DNA of 64,000 nt from Paenibacillus taichungensis (GTDB taxonomy: Bacteria > Bacillota > Bacilli > Paenibacillales > Paenibacillaceae): assembly GCF_003287275.1 (NCBI RefSeq), contig NZ_QEVW01000002.1, forward strand, positions 1 through 64,000, given 5' to 3'. The notes beneath the pieces are model-generated. The model did no database searches. It saw only the letters and a list, made by a program, of their open reading frames with translations, and had not been told where the DNA came from. Positions within the stretch are counted from its first letter, which is position 1. Each line of letters starts with the position of its first letter. Shown here piece after piece: positions 8,190-17,051 of the stretch. The position numbers and the translations under genes were made by a program.

Positions 8190-8645
8190 TTATACTCGGC
8201 CTGAACGGCGACGCATTCCCCAGCGCATCACCCGAATCAGAATAAAGTATCCCAATATGAGTGAAACGGCTGTGATAATCATCGTTTGAATGCGTTTGGC
8301 AGTTGCCGTTTTGGCATCCTGATCATTTTGCAGCTTGCTCACCATGTCAGTCAGTTTTTCGTTTTGCGCCAGCAGCAACTCGTTCTGTGCCTTGAATGCT
8401 TCGACATTTGCCTGGGCTTGTCCCAATTGGGCAGAAGTCTGATTCAATTGCTCCAGCGTCTGTTTATAGCTTTCCTGCAAGGCGTTCACTTCTCCAGGAA
8501 GTTCGGAGACTCGTTCCCATCCACTATAGATATCGGAGAATATATTGGCATTTGCTGCACTGACTGTTGAAGTCAAAGAAACAGTAAACAATACACATGT
8601 GGTGAATAACACCCGAATGAAATAACCCTGAATGGATTTTGGCAT
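8190..8645 (-). CDS. Exported coiled-coil protein with C-terminal membrane anchor
   Basis: A 151-residue hypothetical protein. Residues about 8-30 form a signal peptide (YFIRVLFTTCVLFTVSLTS, likely cut after VSAANA). Residues 45-105 are a heptad-like coiled coil rich in Gln, Leu and Glu. Near the C-terminus IQTMIITAVSLILGYFILI is a single transmembrane helix followed by a cytosolic RVMRWGMRRRSGRV tail. Start ATG at 8645 has AGAAGG 8 nt upstream; a GTG nine nt earlier is possible. It sits 18 nt upstream of the AIM24 gene on the same strand, suggesting a two-gene operon. No named family recognised. Confidence 0.6.
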   Translation of the reverse strand: MPKSIQGYFIRVLFTTCVLFTVSLTSTVSAANANIFSDIYSGWERVSELPGEVNALQESYKQTLEQLNQTSAQLGQAQANVEAFKAQNELLLAQNEKLTDMVSKLQNDQDAKTATAKRIQTMIITAVSLILGYFILIRVMRWGMRRRSGRV

Positions 8646-8985
8646 GAAAGGCACCTTCTTTCGGTTACATAATCGTTTGCCGATTTCGTCATCATTTGTT
8701 GAAATACGGCTCTTACATTATACGTCAAAACCAGGACAATGGGTTCAAGATGATGTAGTTTTAATTACCCTATATGAGAATAAATCAATACATGCGGACA
8801 GCTGTTTAATTTTACGGGAGCCGGGGTAATAGAAGGACAGGGCGGCATTCCGGACGGTCCTGACATCACTCTTTTACTTCAGATCCGGGTGCTTGCTATT
8901 CATATTAACGAAATTTGTAATTTAATGAGTGAAAACAATATATCCGATTTTTATGAAGATCGTGAATACGAAGGAGTAGAAACGT
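8646..8985. other. Intergenic region without recognised gene
   Basis: About 340 nt between divergent genes. It must hold the promoters for the coiled-coil/AIM24 pair and for the 55-residue protein. A 65-codon plus-strand frame here has no RBS and unusual composition. Nothing else recognised. Confidence 0.4.
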
Positions 8986-9153
8986 ATGTACACAAATAAA
9001 CAAGCTGCAGCAACCAAAACGATTATGATCACTGTAAATGGTGAGCCAATCGGGCGTGAATTGATTATCGACAGTATTACTTATGCTCCAATCGCAGAAC
9101 CTGATTCTATACAAAATTCACACAAACTGGGAATGAATACTTCTACGATTTAA
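8986..9153 (+). CDS. 55-residue stalk-domain-like small protein
   Basis: Not long enough for ordinary ORF cut-offs but well supported: GAAGGAG is 8 nt before ATG and a clear terminator follows. The central part ITVNGEPIGRELIIDSITYAPI resembles one repeat of the copper-amine-oxidase-like stalk domain (NGxxIG..VIDG.TYVPV), common in surface proteins of Paenibacillus. There is no signal peptide, so it is a free single repeat rather than part of an exported protein. It could be phage-derived, since such small stalk proteins occur in prophages of this group (inference). Function unknown. Confidence 0.65.
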   Translation: MYTNKQAAATKTIMITVNGEPIGRELIIDSITYAPIAEPDSIQNSHKLGMNTSTI

Positions 9154-9181
9154 GTTAGGACTTGTCATATAAAAGTGGTCT

Positions 9182-9209
9182 AAAAGCTTGGCATACTGCC
9201 AGGCTTTTT
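9182..9209 (+). terminator. Intrinsic terminator after small stalk-like gene
   Basis: Stem AAAAGCTTGGCA / TGCCAGGCTTTTT with a three-nt loop, 29 nt after the stop codon. Confidence 0.85.
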
Positions 9210-9360
9210 CGTCGTTTATTGTCGTAATTACACGGATTTAGGGACGAGAAACTAATATTATGGAAAAATTTCCTGCGAACATATGTTCCGTGACAATATA
9301 GTGTCCATTTACCCTGATAACTTAGAAGATAATACATATAAATCGGGGGAGAGACTACCA

Positions 9361-10065
9361 GTGAACTCAGTCTTTGAAGTATCTTATTCGTGGAATAGAG
9401 AGGCCATACCGACAGGGGGAGCGGACCCCGTATATATGATGGTAGAGTGGCGTAATGGTGCCCCTGCCAAAAGACTCAGGAAAATAGCACCCAAAATTGT
9501 GTCGCGAGACTTGGAACTTTTGCTCAAACCGGAATTCGGAATTAAGCTTAAAGGCATCTACGGTTGTCGTTCCAAAGAAACGGATATCGGTTGGGTTCTA
9601 AGACTTGGAGATGTATACAAGGGAGAGAGTAAACAAATTTTACTCGAATTCGCCATGGGACCTCGTGTATCGGGGAAAAGTGCCGTATGTTCAGCTTATT
9701 GGAGTACGCGAAAATTGAAACAAAGCCAGAGAGTACTGCTGCGCAGAGAACAGTTATACATTCAGTACACCAGTCATCTGGGGATGCTGCGCCAGCCGGA
9801 AGATCCTAAGGTAGAGAAGACAATCAAATTAAATGAAACAGTTCCTCTGATTAAACAAGCTTTGCGCGCTTATGAAAGAGGTCGTACACAAGAGGGCAGC
9901 GACATGCTGCGTCGTCACGCAGATGCTTTGTTAATTGAAGCGGCACGTAAACAGGATCTGGATTATTATGCGGAAGCCGAAATTGTGGAGAAACTTCGGC
10001 ACCATTACGGGATTACTTTTGATTCCTTGGTTCATAATCGTGGAAAAACGATGTTAGGTGAATAG
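9361..10065 (+). CDS. Protein resembling the C-terminal part of VWA-domain proteins
   Basis: The stretch LKGIYGCRSKETDIGWVLRLGDVYKGESKQILLEF resembles the beta-sandwich and following helix found after the von Willebrand A domain in bacterial Ca-activated-channel-like proteins (…LGDLYxGExRxVLLEL…). No MIDAS motif (DxSxS) is present, so the VWA domain is absent. The second half (KLNETVPLIKQALRAYERGRTQEGSDMLRRHADAL) is helical. Two starts are possible: ATG at 9283 without an RBS and GTG at 9361 with GGGGGAG 9 nt upstream; the latter (234 residues) is chosen. It could be a truncated relic or a free-standing domain; no neighbour explains it. Confidence 0.5.
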   Translation: MNSVFEVSYSWNREAIPTGGADPVYMMVEWRNGAPAKRLRKIAPKIVSRDLELLLKPEFGIKLKGIYGCRSKETDIGWVLRLGDVYKGESKQILLEFAMGPRVSGKSAVCSAYWSTRKLKQSQRVLLRREQLYIQYTSHLGMLRQPEDPKVEKTIKLNETVPLIKQALRAYERGRTQEGSDMLRRHADALLIEAARKQDLDYYAEAEIVEKLRHHYGITFDSLVHNRGKTMLGE

Positions 10066-10227
10066 GGATAAAGAACTAGGGATGTTGGTTCAGAAAGGAA
10101 TGTTTCTACATAAATTTTTGAAGGTGAAGTCAAGGAATAAGTCGAATGTACTAAACAACATAATAATAAAAAAATGGATGGAGTTGTATCGAATTTATTG
10201 AAACAACATCGTGGAGGGTCCGGCAAA

Positions 10228-11193
10228 ATGACAGACCGACTGATCCGATTAATGCGCATTATAACTCTTGTGCAGGCCAAGCCGGGTATTCTGGCCCGTG
10301 AGCTTGCCGAGCGGTGCGAGACAACGGAAAGGACGATATACCGCGACATGGAGGCCCTCAGTGCAATGCATATCCCCATCGCCAATATGGGACACGGGAG
10401 AGGATACATGTTTATCAGCCATTTTGCTATGTATCCGCTGAATTGGTCTGATGAAGAAGCTCAAGCCTTTATGCACCTGGCAGAAGTCATGGAGAATATT
10501 CGTCCGTTGCTGAAGCCTGCTTTTGAGAGCGCGTATGAGAAAGTGGTTGCTTCGAGTCAGAAAAACAAAACAGAGCGTGTGGAATGGTCTGAGCAAATTA
10601 GCGGGTTGTTCAAGGTGGGTACTTCTGCTTGGCAAAATGAAAGTACCGAACTTCTGAATCATTCCCTGGTGACCTTGCTTCAGGCTGGAATTTCCCAGAA
10701 CACTATTGAAGGAGAGTATCTGTTTCAAGGTAAAAAAGGGATTGCACGAATGGACCCCTACTGTCTTATTCCTCGTGAATACCGATTTGATCTGTTGGCG
10801 TATTGTCACCTGTCAGAGAAACTGAGAATATTTCAAGTGAACCGTTTGTACAGGGTTCGGATTTTGCCACGCACGTTCCGCAAAGATGATTACCTTTTAC
10901 AATCTCACTTCCGCACGCCACAGGAACTTAGCGGCAGTACGGAGTGGACTGCATTCAAAATCAGATTCTCACCGCACGCTGTGGAGCGTGTCATGCAGGA
11001 GCAGTTTTTTGCACGCCCCATCTTGACGATTGAACCGGAGGGCACGTTGTTGTTTGAAGCCATATTGAGTGATGAAGAAGGATTTCTAACGTGGTTGTCT
11101 CAATATGGACCCGATGCCGAAATTCTGGAACCCGAGAAATGCCGTCTCATGATGAAAGAACGTCTGGAACGTTGGAGGGAGATCTACAACTGA
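10228..11193 (+). CDS. HTH/WYL-domain transcriptional regulator, YafY type
   Basis: A 321-residue DeoR/YafY-like regulator. The N-terminal winged helix (residues 1-60) contains ARELAERCETTERTIYRDMEAL, the standard HTH_11 recognition region. A helical middle region is followed by a WYL domain (about residues 165-235) where YFLQ..GIARMDPYCLIPREYRFDLLAYCHL keeps the small beta-barrel form, and by the WCX C-terminal domain. WYL domains sense nucleic acid or small ligands in several families; this one's ligand is unknown. ATG at 10228 has GGAGGG 9 nt upstream, preferred over an ATG 54 nt earlier. It is a single gene convergent with the exonuclease gene. Confidence 0.85.
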   Translation: MTDRLIRLMRIITLVQAKPGILARELAERCETTERTIYRDMEALSAMHIPIANMGHGRGYMFISHFAMYPLNWSDEEAQAFMHLAEVMENIRPLLKPAFESAYEKVVASSQKNKTERVEWSEQISGLFKVGTSAWQNESTELLNHSLVTLLQAGISQNTIEGEYLFQGKKGIARMDPYCLIPREYRFDLLAYCHLSEKLRIFQVNRLYRVRILPRTFRKDDYLLQSHFRTPQELSGSTEWTAFKIRFSPHAVERVMQEQFFARPILTIEPEGTLLFEAILSDEEGFLTWLSQYGPDAEILEPEKCRLMMKERLERWREIYN

Positions 11194-11248
11194 ACTTCAA
11201 TGCAGATCATGGCTGGTCTGACTTTGTTCAACATGCAGTCGTATTCCA

Positions 11249-11920
11249 TTATTCGTTGGACTTGAACAGGTGTGCAAGGTTACCGAAAGGAGAATCTTTC
11301 TCGTCATCTTCTACACTACTGGAATAGACCACTTTGGATGTGATGCCCTCATCATCTGCGGCGCAATTGGTTTCCAACTTGAACTGATCAAATTGATGTA
11401 TGAATACTTTGGCTGTATTAATGGCATCATCCAAAGCGCGGTGCTGGGTGCCATCGAATTCAATACCGCACAGTTCAAGAGCCTGAGCGAGTCCAAGCTG
11501 ACGGAATTTTCCTTCCTTGCGTACTGTGCGTGACCATTGCTGCTGAATATCATTGTGGTTGGTGATCCAGGCTACATCGAGCTGATGAGTGCGACAATGA
11601 GAGATCAGTTTGGTGCGGTCATCTGGTCCCCAGGAGCACATGTAATAGGATTCAGTCCCCATCCAGGCAATAAATTGATTCAGCGCTTCCGGAAAAAGAG
11701 GGGCTGCGTCGATGTCTTTCTGCGTAATCCCCGTAAACTGAATCGTATCGGCGGACAGCACCGATTTATTGGATGGACGAACATAAGTATGGAACGTGTC
11801 CGACACGAACAGGCCGTTCTCACCTTCCGTTACTTTGACGGCACCTATATCTATAATTTCAGAAGAGTAACGTGTATTGCGACTTACCGTGAATTCAAGA
11901 TCATAAATAATATATGGCAT
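11249..11920 (-). CDS. DnaQ-like 3'-5' exonuclease, KapD-like
   Basis: A 223-residue DEDDh-type exonuclease. Motif ExoI is YIIYDLEFTVSRN (Asp and Glu metal ligands), ExoII is around TGITQKDI and the Asp of SWGPDDRTKL, and ExoIII is the HRALDDAINTAKVF segment supplying His and Asp. The general form fits the ERI-1/KapD group; B. subtilis KapD inhibits the KinA branch of sporulation signalling, but orthology here is inferred. The acidic C-terminal tail (about 30 residues) is outside the catalytic fold. Convergent with the WYL regulator, 55 nt between stops. Confidence 0.82.
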   Translation of the reverse strand: MPYIIYDLEFTVSRNTRYSSEIIDIGAVKVTEGENGLFVSDTFHTYVRPSNKSVLSADTIQFTGITQKDIDAAPLFPEALNQFIAWMGTESYYMCSWGPDDRTKLISHCRTHQLDVAWITNHNDIQQQWSRTVRKEGKFRQLGLAQALELCGIEFDGTQHRALDDAINTAKVFIHQFDQFKLETNCAADDEGITSKVVYSSSVEDDEKDSPFGNLAHLFKSNE

Positions 11921-12024
11921 AGGACAAACTCCTTTATCAATTAATACATGGTTTCTATTTCTCTATATTACAGGGAACGCACGGCCATGTCAGCCATCGC
12001 CCAGCAATTCATGGAGAGTGAGTA

Positions 12025-12238
12025 AAAACCGTTGGGGAGTGTTGAAGTCTCTTTTTATATGAAGTGTATAGGTTTACTATGCCTTTACATTGCAAAAAGG
12101 GGTCTTTATAATGGATAAAGTTAGGATGCAGTCCAAGTTTTTGTTGTCATTGTTATGCACAATCGTAGGATCTTAATCATGACATGAGGCCAATATAATC
12201 AACATTTCCTGACATGGTGAAAACCGTTGGGGAGTGTT
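12025..12238. repeat. 19-bp direct repeats flanking a 195-nt segment
   Basis: AAAACCGTTGGGGAGTGTT occurs exactly at 12025-12043 and 12220-12238. The segment between contains the 21-codon frame at 12111-12176. The 440-nt gap between the exonuclease and FAD oxidoreductase genes holds this duplication and no full gene. Confidence 0.6.
12111..12176 (+). pseudogene. Orphan 21-codon signal-peptide-like frame
   Basis: AAGGGG 8 nt before ATG leads into MDKVRMQSKFLLSLLCTIVGS then a stop. The positive N-terminus and hydrophobic core look like a secretion signal with no mature protein behind it; likely a remnant of an exported protein gene, or a small leader peptide. Confidence 0.25.
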
Positions 12239-12363
12239 TTTTTTATGGATATTTTTATGGTTAGAGAGGAGGACATAATAGCTTTTTGTTGGAAGAATAT
12301 ACGAGTTAGTGATACATTAATAGCTTTTATGAATTTACATTACATAGTGGAGGATTAATTATT

Positions 12364-14309
12364 TTGGTTAGCAAAAAAATGAAAGTAACAGTAATTACGG
12401 TCGCTGTATTTATTATTTTATTTAGTGTAGCTTATGCTGCCTTTTATATCTGGAACAAGAACTATAAATTCAATAATAATTATGTATGGCAGCCATTGGA
12501 GACTGTCCAATCGAGCACAACGCTGTCCGATTCTTATAACGTTATTGTTGCTGGAACTGATCCGGAGGGAATTACGGCTGCGTTATCTGCTGCCCGCAAT
12601 GGGATGAGGGTATTGTTGGTTGAGGCAAGAGATCGCAACATGCTGGGAGGTTTGATGACCGAAGGGGGGCTTAATACGTTAGATTTGAATTACTCCCCTA
12701 ATCAGCCACAATGGTTGAGCAGTCTTCGACAGCCTGATTTTCTGAATAAAGGGATTTTCCAGGAATGGTTTGACCAGATTGAGGGCAGTTCATTTGATAC
12801 CCATACAGCGGCTAACGTTTTCTATCGAATGATTCATTCCGAACCTAATATTGATCTTCTGATGAATGTTAAACATTTGGAGCCCATTACTGAGTCTGTC
12901 TCGGGAGGGCAAACTACAATTATGGGAATGAACATAACCAAAGAAGATGGAACCATTATAAAAATTGCAACACGTTCAATCATTGACGCTACTCAGGATG
13001 CAGATATTGCAGCGGCTGCTGGAGTTCCATATTCCATAGGAAGACAGGACATTGGAGATGGCAAGTCCAAGATGGTCTCTACGCTCGTATTTAAGCTAAG
13101 TGGTGTTACAGATGAAGTATGGCAAAAGTTCAGGGAAAGAGAAGGTACGGGTGTTGATAAAATGAGTGCCTGGGGATACGGTGATGCGCGAAAATATGAA
13201 TCGACTGATCCGCAACGCATCAAAATTCGCAGTCTGAACATTGGGAGACAAAACGATGATACCATCCTGATCAATACGATGCAGATCTTTGGAGTAGATC
13301 CGCTGGATCCGGCATCAGTGAAAGATGGGTTGGAAATAGGGCGGAAGGAAGCACCTTTGATCGTTGATTTTTTGAAGAAAAATTACGAGGAATTTGCAGG
13401 GCTTCAATATGCCGGAACGGCGGATGAGCTCTACGTGAGGGAATCACGTCACATCTATGGGGAGTATCGTCTGACACTTGCCGATGTTATGGAGAATCGT
13501 GATCATTGGGATGCTATTGGATATGGTTCATACGATATCGATATTCAGAGTACGAGTGTGGGCAATCCTGCACAATTATGCTGAGTCCGGTTCAATATGG
13601 CGTGCCTTTCCGTTCGCTTGTTCCGTTGAAAGTTGATGGTCTGTTAGTAGTGGGACGAGCAGCAAGTTATGACACGATTCCACATGGGAGCGCAAGGGTC
13701 GTCCCTCTGGGGATGGCTACTGGAGAAGCTGCTGGAGCAGCGGTCAAACTGGCATATGTGCATAAGGAGTCCTTCAGGGAAATCTCAGCTTCTGAGGAGC
13801 GTGCAGCCGAATTGCGTAAGATGCTGGAGAAACAGGGCATGGATCTATCGATGCACAGTTTTGAGAAGCCCGAGTACATGGAGCATAAGGATTATAGGGG
13901 GTTACTTGCTGCCGCGAGTATGTACATGGCCTCAGGTAATTATAATAATGATGGTTGGGATCTGGATACGGCTATGAATCCGGAACGCTACTTGAGTAAA
14001 TTGAAAAGACTGCAAGCCATGTTTCCAACCTTTTATACAGGCAGTGCAGATAAAGTTGTTCTGAGTATGAAGAATGCTTCCGCTTTACCTTTAACTCTGG
14101 ATCAGGCCGCGTATATGCTATGTTTGGCAATGGGAGTTACTGAAGCTGAAACTACACCTGAATTGGCACTTACTCAATTGCAAAAGCAGAACTTCTTAAG
14201 TGAGGAAACGCTTGCTGGGATAGCAAACAAAAACGAGCTTACGAATGGAGAAGCGTACATGCTCATCCGTGATGTGGTCGAATATTATTCGGGGGTAGTA
14301 TTCGAGTGA
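12364..14309 (+). pseudogene. FAD-dependent oxidoreductase, interrupted by frameshift
   Basis: Two overlapping frames together encode one protein of about 645 residues. The first (12364-13584) starts with TTG after AGTGGAGG, has an N-terminal transmembrane anchor (TVITVAVFIILFSVAYAAFYIW) and a dinucleotide fold of the FAD_oxidored type (YNVIVAGTDPEGITAALSAARNG then E of LLVEARD). It ends prematurely at SVGNPAQLC. The second frame resumes as TIMLSPVQYGVPFRSLVP with VVGRAASYDTIPHGSARV (the C-terminal FAD-binding portion) and a helical tail. One missing G at about 13570 (CCTGCAC for CCTGGCAC, giving GNPGTIML) would restore one frame. This is a recent pseudogene or a sequencing error. Confidence 0.8.
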
Positions 14310-14313
14310 ATGG

Positions 14314-14342
14314 TTGACAATTTCTTGTAGATACACTATGTT
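14314..14342 (+). promoter_or_regulatory. Promoter of proS T-box leader
   Basis: TTGACA (14314-14319), 17-nt spacer, TATGTT (14337-14342), ending just before the T-box Stem I. Confidence 0.6.
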
Positions 14343-14365
14343 GATCAAAATGATAACAGCGATCA

Positions 14366-14668
14366 ACGAGGACATAATTACGTCAGCCAGCTTCTACAGA
14401 GAGGAAACCGCTTAGTGCAAGGTTTCTGTTGCTGTTTCGTTATTCCTACCTCGCGAGCTGCGGAGGAGAAGGCCTGAACTGGCCTGTAACCTTCGCCGGA
14501 TGGGCCCGTTATGCCCTAAAGGACTGCACGTTCACGTTGCATAGGTTGCAAACGTAGAACCGGTTTATGGCCAATGCCTTGATGTTTTGATGGCAGGTCA
14601 GCCAGCAAAGTGCAGTTAAATAAGGGTGGTACCACGACACATTCGTCCCTTGACGGATGTGTTTTTTT
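14366..14668 (+). promoter_or_regulatory. T-box riboswitch, proline specific
   Basis: Stem I is closed by CGAGG (14367-14371) and CCTCG (about 14449-14453). The specifier loop ATTCCTA holds the codon CCT (14445-14447, Pro). The conserved T-box AGGGTGGTACCACG is at 14623-14636 and is directly followed by terminator ACACATTCGTC / GACGGATGTGT plus seven T (to 14668). Uncharged tRNA-Pro binding would favour the antiterminator and switch on proS. Confidence 0.9.
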
Positions 14669-14724
14669 GCTGTTTACAACCTGATTTACAATAAAATGAT
14701 TAAAAGAATAAGGGGTGTGACAAG

Positions 14725-16464
14725 ATGCGTCAAAGTGAAATGCTTGTTCCAACATTACGTGAAGCACCAGCAGAGGCAGATGCAGCAGGGCATCGCTGGT
14801 TACTGCGCTCAGGAATGATTCGCCAACTTGCTGCAGGGATATATAGTTACCTGCCCTTAGGACGTCGTATCTTGCTGAATGTCGAACGAATCGTTAGGGA
14901 AGAAATGGACCGTGCAGGATGTCAGGAAGTATTGCTGCCAATCATGCAGCCTGCTGAGCTATGGGAAGAATCCGGAAGATATACACAGTATGGCCCTGAG
15001 TTGATGCGTCTGAAGGATCGCCATGCACGAGAATTCGCCCTGGGTCCAACTCATGAAGAGGTTGTGACTGCACTGGCTCGTGACGAGGTTAATTCCTATC
15101 GGAAGCTGCCGTTTACACTTTACCAGATTGGAACCAAATTCAGAGATGAACGTCGCCCAAGGTTTGGGTTACTGCGGGGACGGGAGTTCATCATGAAGGA
15201 TGCGTACTCTTTTGCTTCCGATTGGGAAGAATTAGACCGCACCTATCAGGCCATGAATACGGCGTATTCGCGCATTTTGGAACGTTGTGGACTGGAATAT
15301 ATTCGAGTGGAAGCCGATGCAGGCACCATTGGTGGTCAGGGGGAGACCCACGAATTCATGGCACTTGCAGATGTGGGAGAAGATACGATCGTAACTTGCA
15401 AACATTGTGGATATGCCGCAAATCTGGAGAAGGCGGGATATCAGACTTCTGGATCTTCTGCTGAGCTAGAAACGGTTGATCAAGCTGATGGGAATGCCGA
15501 AGGGGATACCTTGGTTCGTATCCAAACGCCAGGTGTACGAACAATCAATGAGTTAAGTGCCTTTGTGGGCAAGGATGCTCAGAACATGATCAAAACATTG
15601 CTTTATCAGGCCGATGGTGAACTGGTCGCTGCGCTTGTTCGTGGGGATCATGAATTGAATGATATTGCGCTGAAGCAAGTATTGGGTGCAGAGGAGCTGA
15701 TTCTGGCTGATGAAACAGCCCTTGCAAGTCATCCGAATTTAACTGTAGGTTTCCTGGGTCCTATTGGACTGGATCTGCCGATTGTAGTAGATGCGGATGT
15801 AGCTGCAATGGAACGTGCCATTACAGGCGCGAATGAAGTTGATATGCATTATTCCAACGTAGTTCCAGGTAAAGATTTTGCTTTGGACAAAGTAGATCGA
15901 ATTCGTTTCGCTGCTGAAGGTGACGGCTGCCCAACCTGTGGAGAATCGCTGGTATTCACAAAAGGAATAGAAGTCGGGCATATCTTCAAGTTGGGAACCA
16001 AGTACAGTGACGCTATGGGAGCATCCTTCCTGGATCGCAATGGACGGCAGTGCGCACCTGTAATGGGTTGTTACGGTATCGGTGTGTCTCGTCTGATGGC
16101 CGCTATTGCTGAACAATATGCCGGAGAGGATGGCATCCGTTGGCCGGCAGCCATTGCACCTTATCATATACATCTGATCCCAATGAGCTGGAAAGATGAA
16201 CAGCAACGCGAACTCACGCTGGAACTGGAACAACAACTATTAGATGCCGGATACAGCGTATTGATTGATGATCGGGATGAACGGCCAGGGGTGAAGTTCA
16301 AGGACTCGGAATTGATCGGATTGCCTGTCCAGATTGTTATTGGCCGAGGTGCGGCCGAGGGACAGGTGGAATTTGGATCGCATGTTCTTGCAGCACGAGG
16401 TGAATCCAAACGAATCAGTATGTCGGCACAAGAGGCTGTAAGTCAGGTGAAGGAACAACTATAG
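14725..16464 (+). CDS. proS: Prolyl-tRNA synthetase ProS
   Basis: Class II aminoacyl-tRNA synthetase charging tRNA-Pro. At 579 residues it is the bacterial type with the editing (INS) domain. Motif 2 appears in IGTKFRDERRPRFGLLRGREFIMKDAYSF (residues 133-160); the editing domain lies at about 235-385; motif 3 is PVMGCYGIGVSRLMAAIAEQY, followed by the anticodon-binding domain (PYHIHLIPMSWKDE…ARRGE). RBS AGGGGTGTGA precedes ATG. Regulation is by the proline T-box immediately upstream, consistent with the product. Confidence 0.97.
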   Translation: MRQSEMLVPTLREAPAEADAAGHRWLLRSGMIRQLAAGIYSYLPLGRRILLNVERIVREEMDRAGCQEVLLPIMQPAELWEESGRYTQYGPELMRLKDRHAREFALGPTHEEVVTALARDEVNSYRKLPFTLYQIGTKFRDERRPRFGLLRGREFIMKDAYSFASDWEELDRTYQAMNTAYSRILERCGLEYIRVEADAGTIGGQGETHEFMALADVGEDTIVTCKHCGYAANLEKAGYQTSGSSAELETVDQADGNAEGDTLVRIQTPGVRTINELSAFVGKDAQNMIKTLLYQADGELVAALVRGDHELNDIALKQVLGAEELILADETALASHPNLTVGFLGPIGLDLPIVVDADVAAMERAITGANEVDMHYSNVVPGKDFALDKVDRIRFAAEGDGCPTCGESLVFTKGIEVGHIFKLGTKYSDAMGASFLDRNGRQCAPVMGCYGIGVSRLMAAIAEQYAGEDGIRWPAAIAPYHIHLIPMSWKDEQQRELTLELEQQLLDAGYSVLIDDRDERPGVKFKDSELIGLPVQIVIGRGAAEGQVEFGSHVLAARGESKRISMSAQEAVSQVKEQL

Positions 16465-16969
16465 TCCGGAATTAAAAACATATTTCCTTATGAAACCGTG
16501 CTACGTGTCTCTATATAATAGAACGATGTATAATAGGTCCGGATATTATGCGATAAGAGATGTTTGTGGTTATGTAACGGATTAAAGCATTAAAAAGAGG
16601 GCTATAGTCATGTAAGAATGCAACACTATTTGCGTATTGTCATACCAAATAACTAGAATTTGAAAAATTGTATTCTGTATACAGTCGGTTTGTTCATAAG
16701 AGCTTCAGATGTGGTGTGCCCGTTACGTATACGTGTGCAAATATGCAAAAGATGGACGAAAAGTATGTCGATTCAAATGTGAAAAATCCGCATGAGAGTG
16801 GCAATTATGTGGATTTCTTCTATAGTCCGAGGTTGGAGACAGGCAATAAAGTGGTTTCTCAAAGTGAACCCTGGGATTTATTTTTGCAGCAAAGCTATAT
16901 TCAGGCAGGCGGGGAATGTTGCACATCTTTAGGTGACCGTTTGTTGATAGGAATGATTGGAAAATAGAA

Positions 16970-17009
16970 AAGGGTGTCCATCAGCTGTTATGGCTTGAGG
17001 GACACCCTT
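16970..17009 (-). terminator. Terminator of 5'-nucleotidase gene
   Basis: Stem AAGGGTGTCC / GGACACCCTT; on the minus strand followed by TTTTCTATTTT. The preceding 500 nt (16465-16969) hold no credible gene. Confidence 0.75.
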
Positions 17010-17051
17010 CCTTTGAATTTTAATGGTACAACTATCTGCTCGTCTCTGAAC

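Noticed and set aside
16743..16967. 74-codon frame (starts MQKMDEKYVDSN)
   Set aside because: No ribosome binding site and no recognisable domain; ends at the terminator of the convergent gene. Might be real but cannot be supported.
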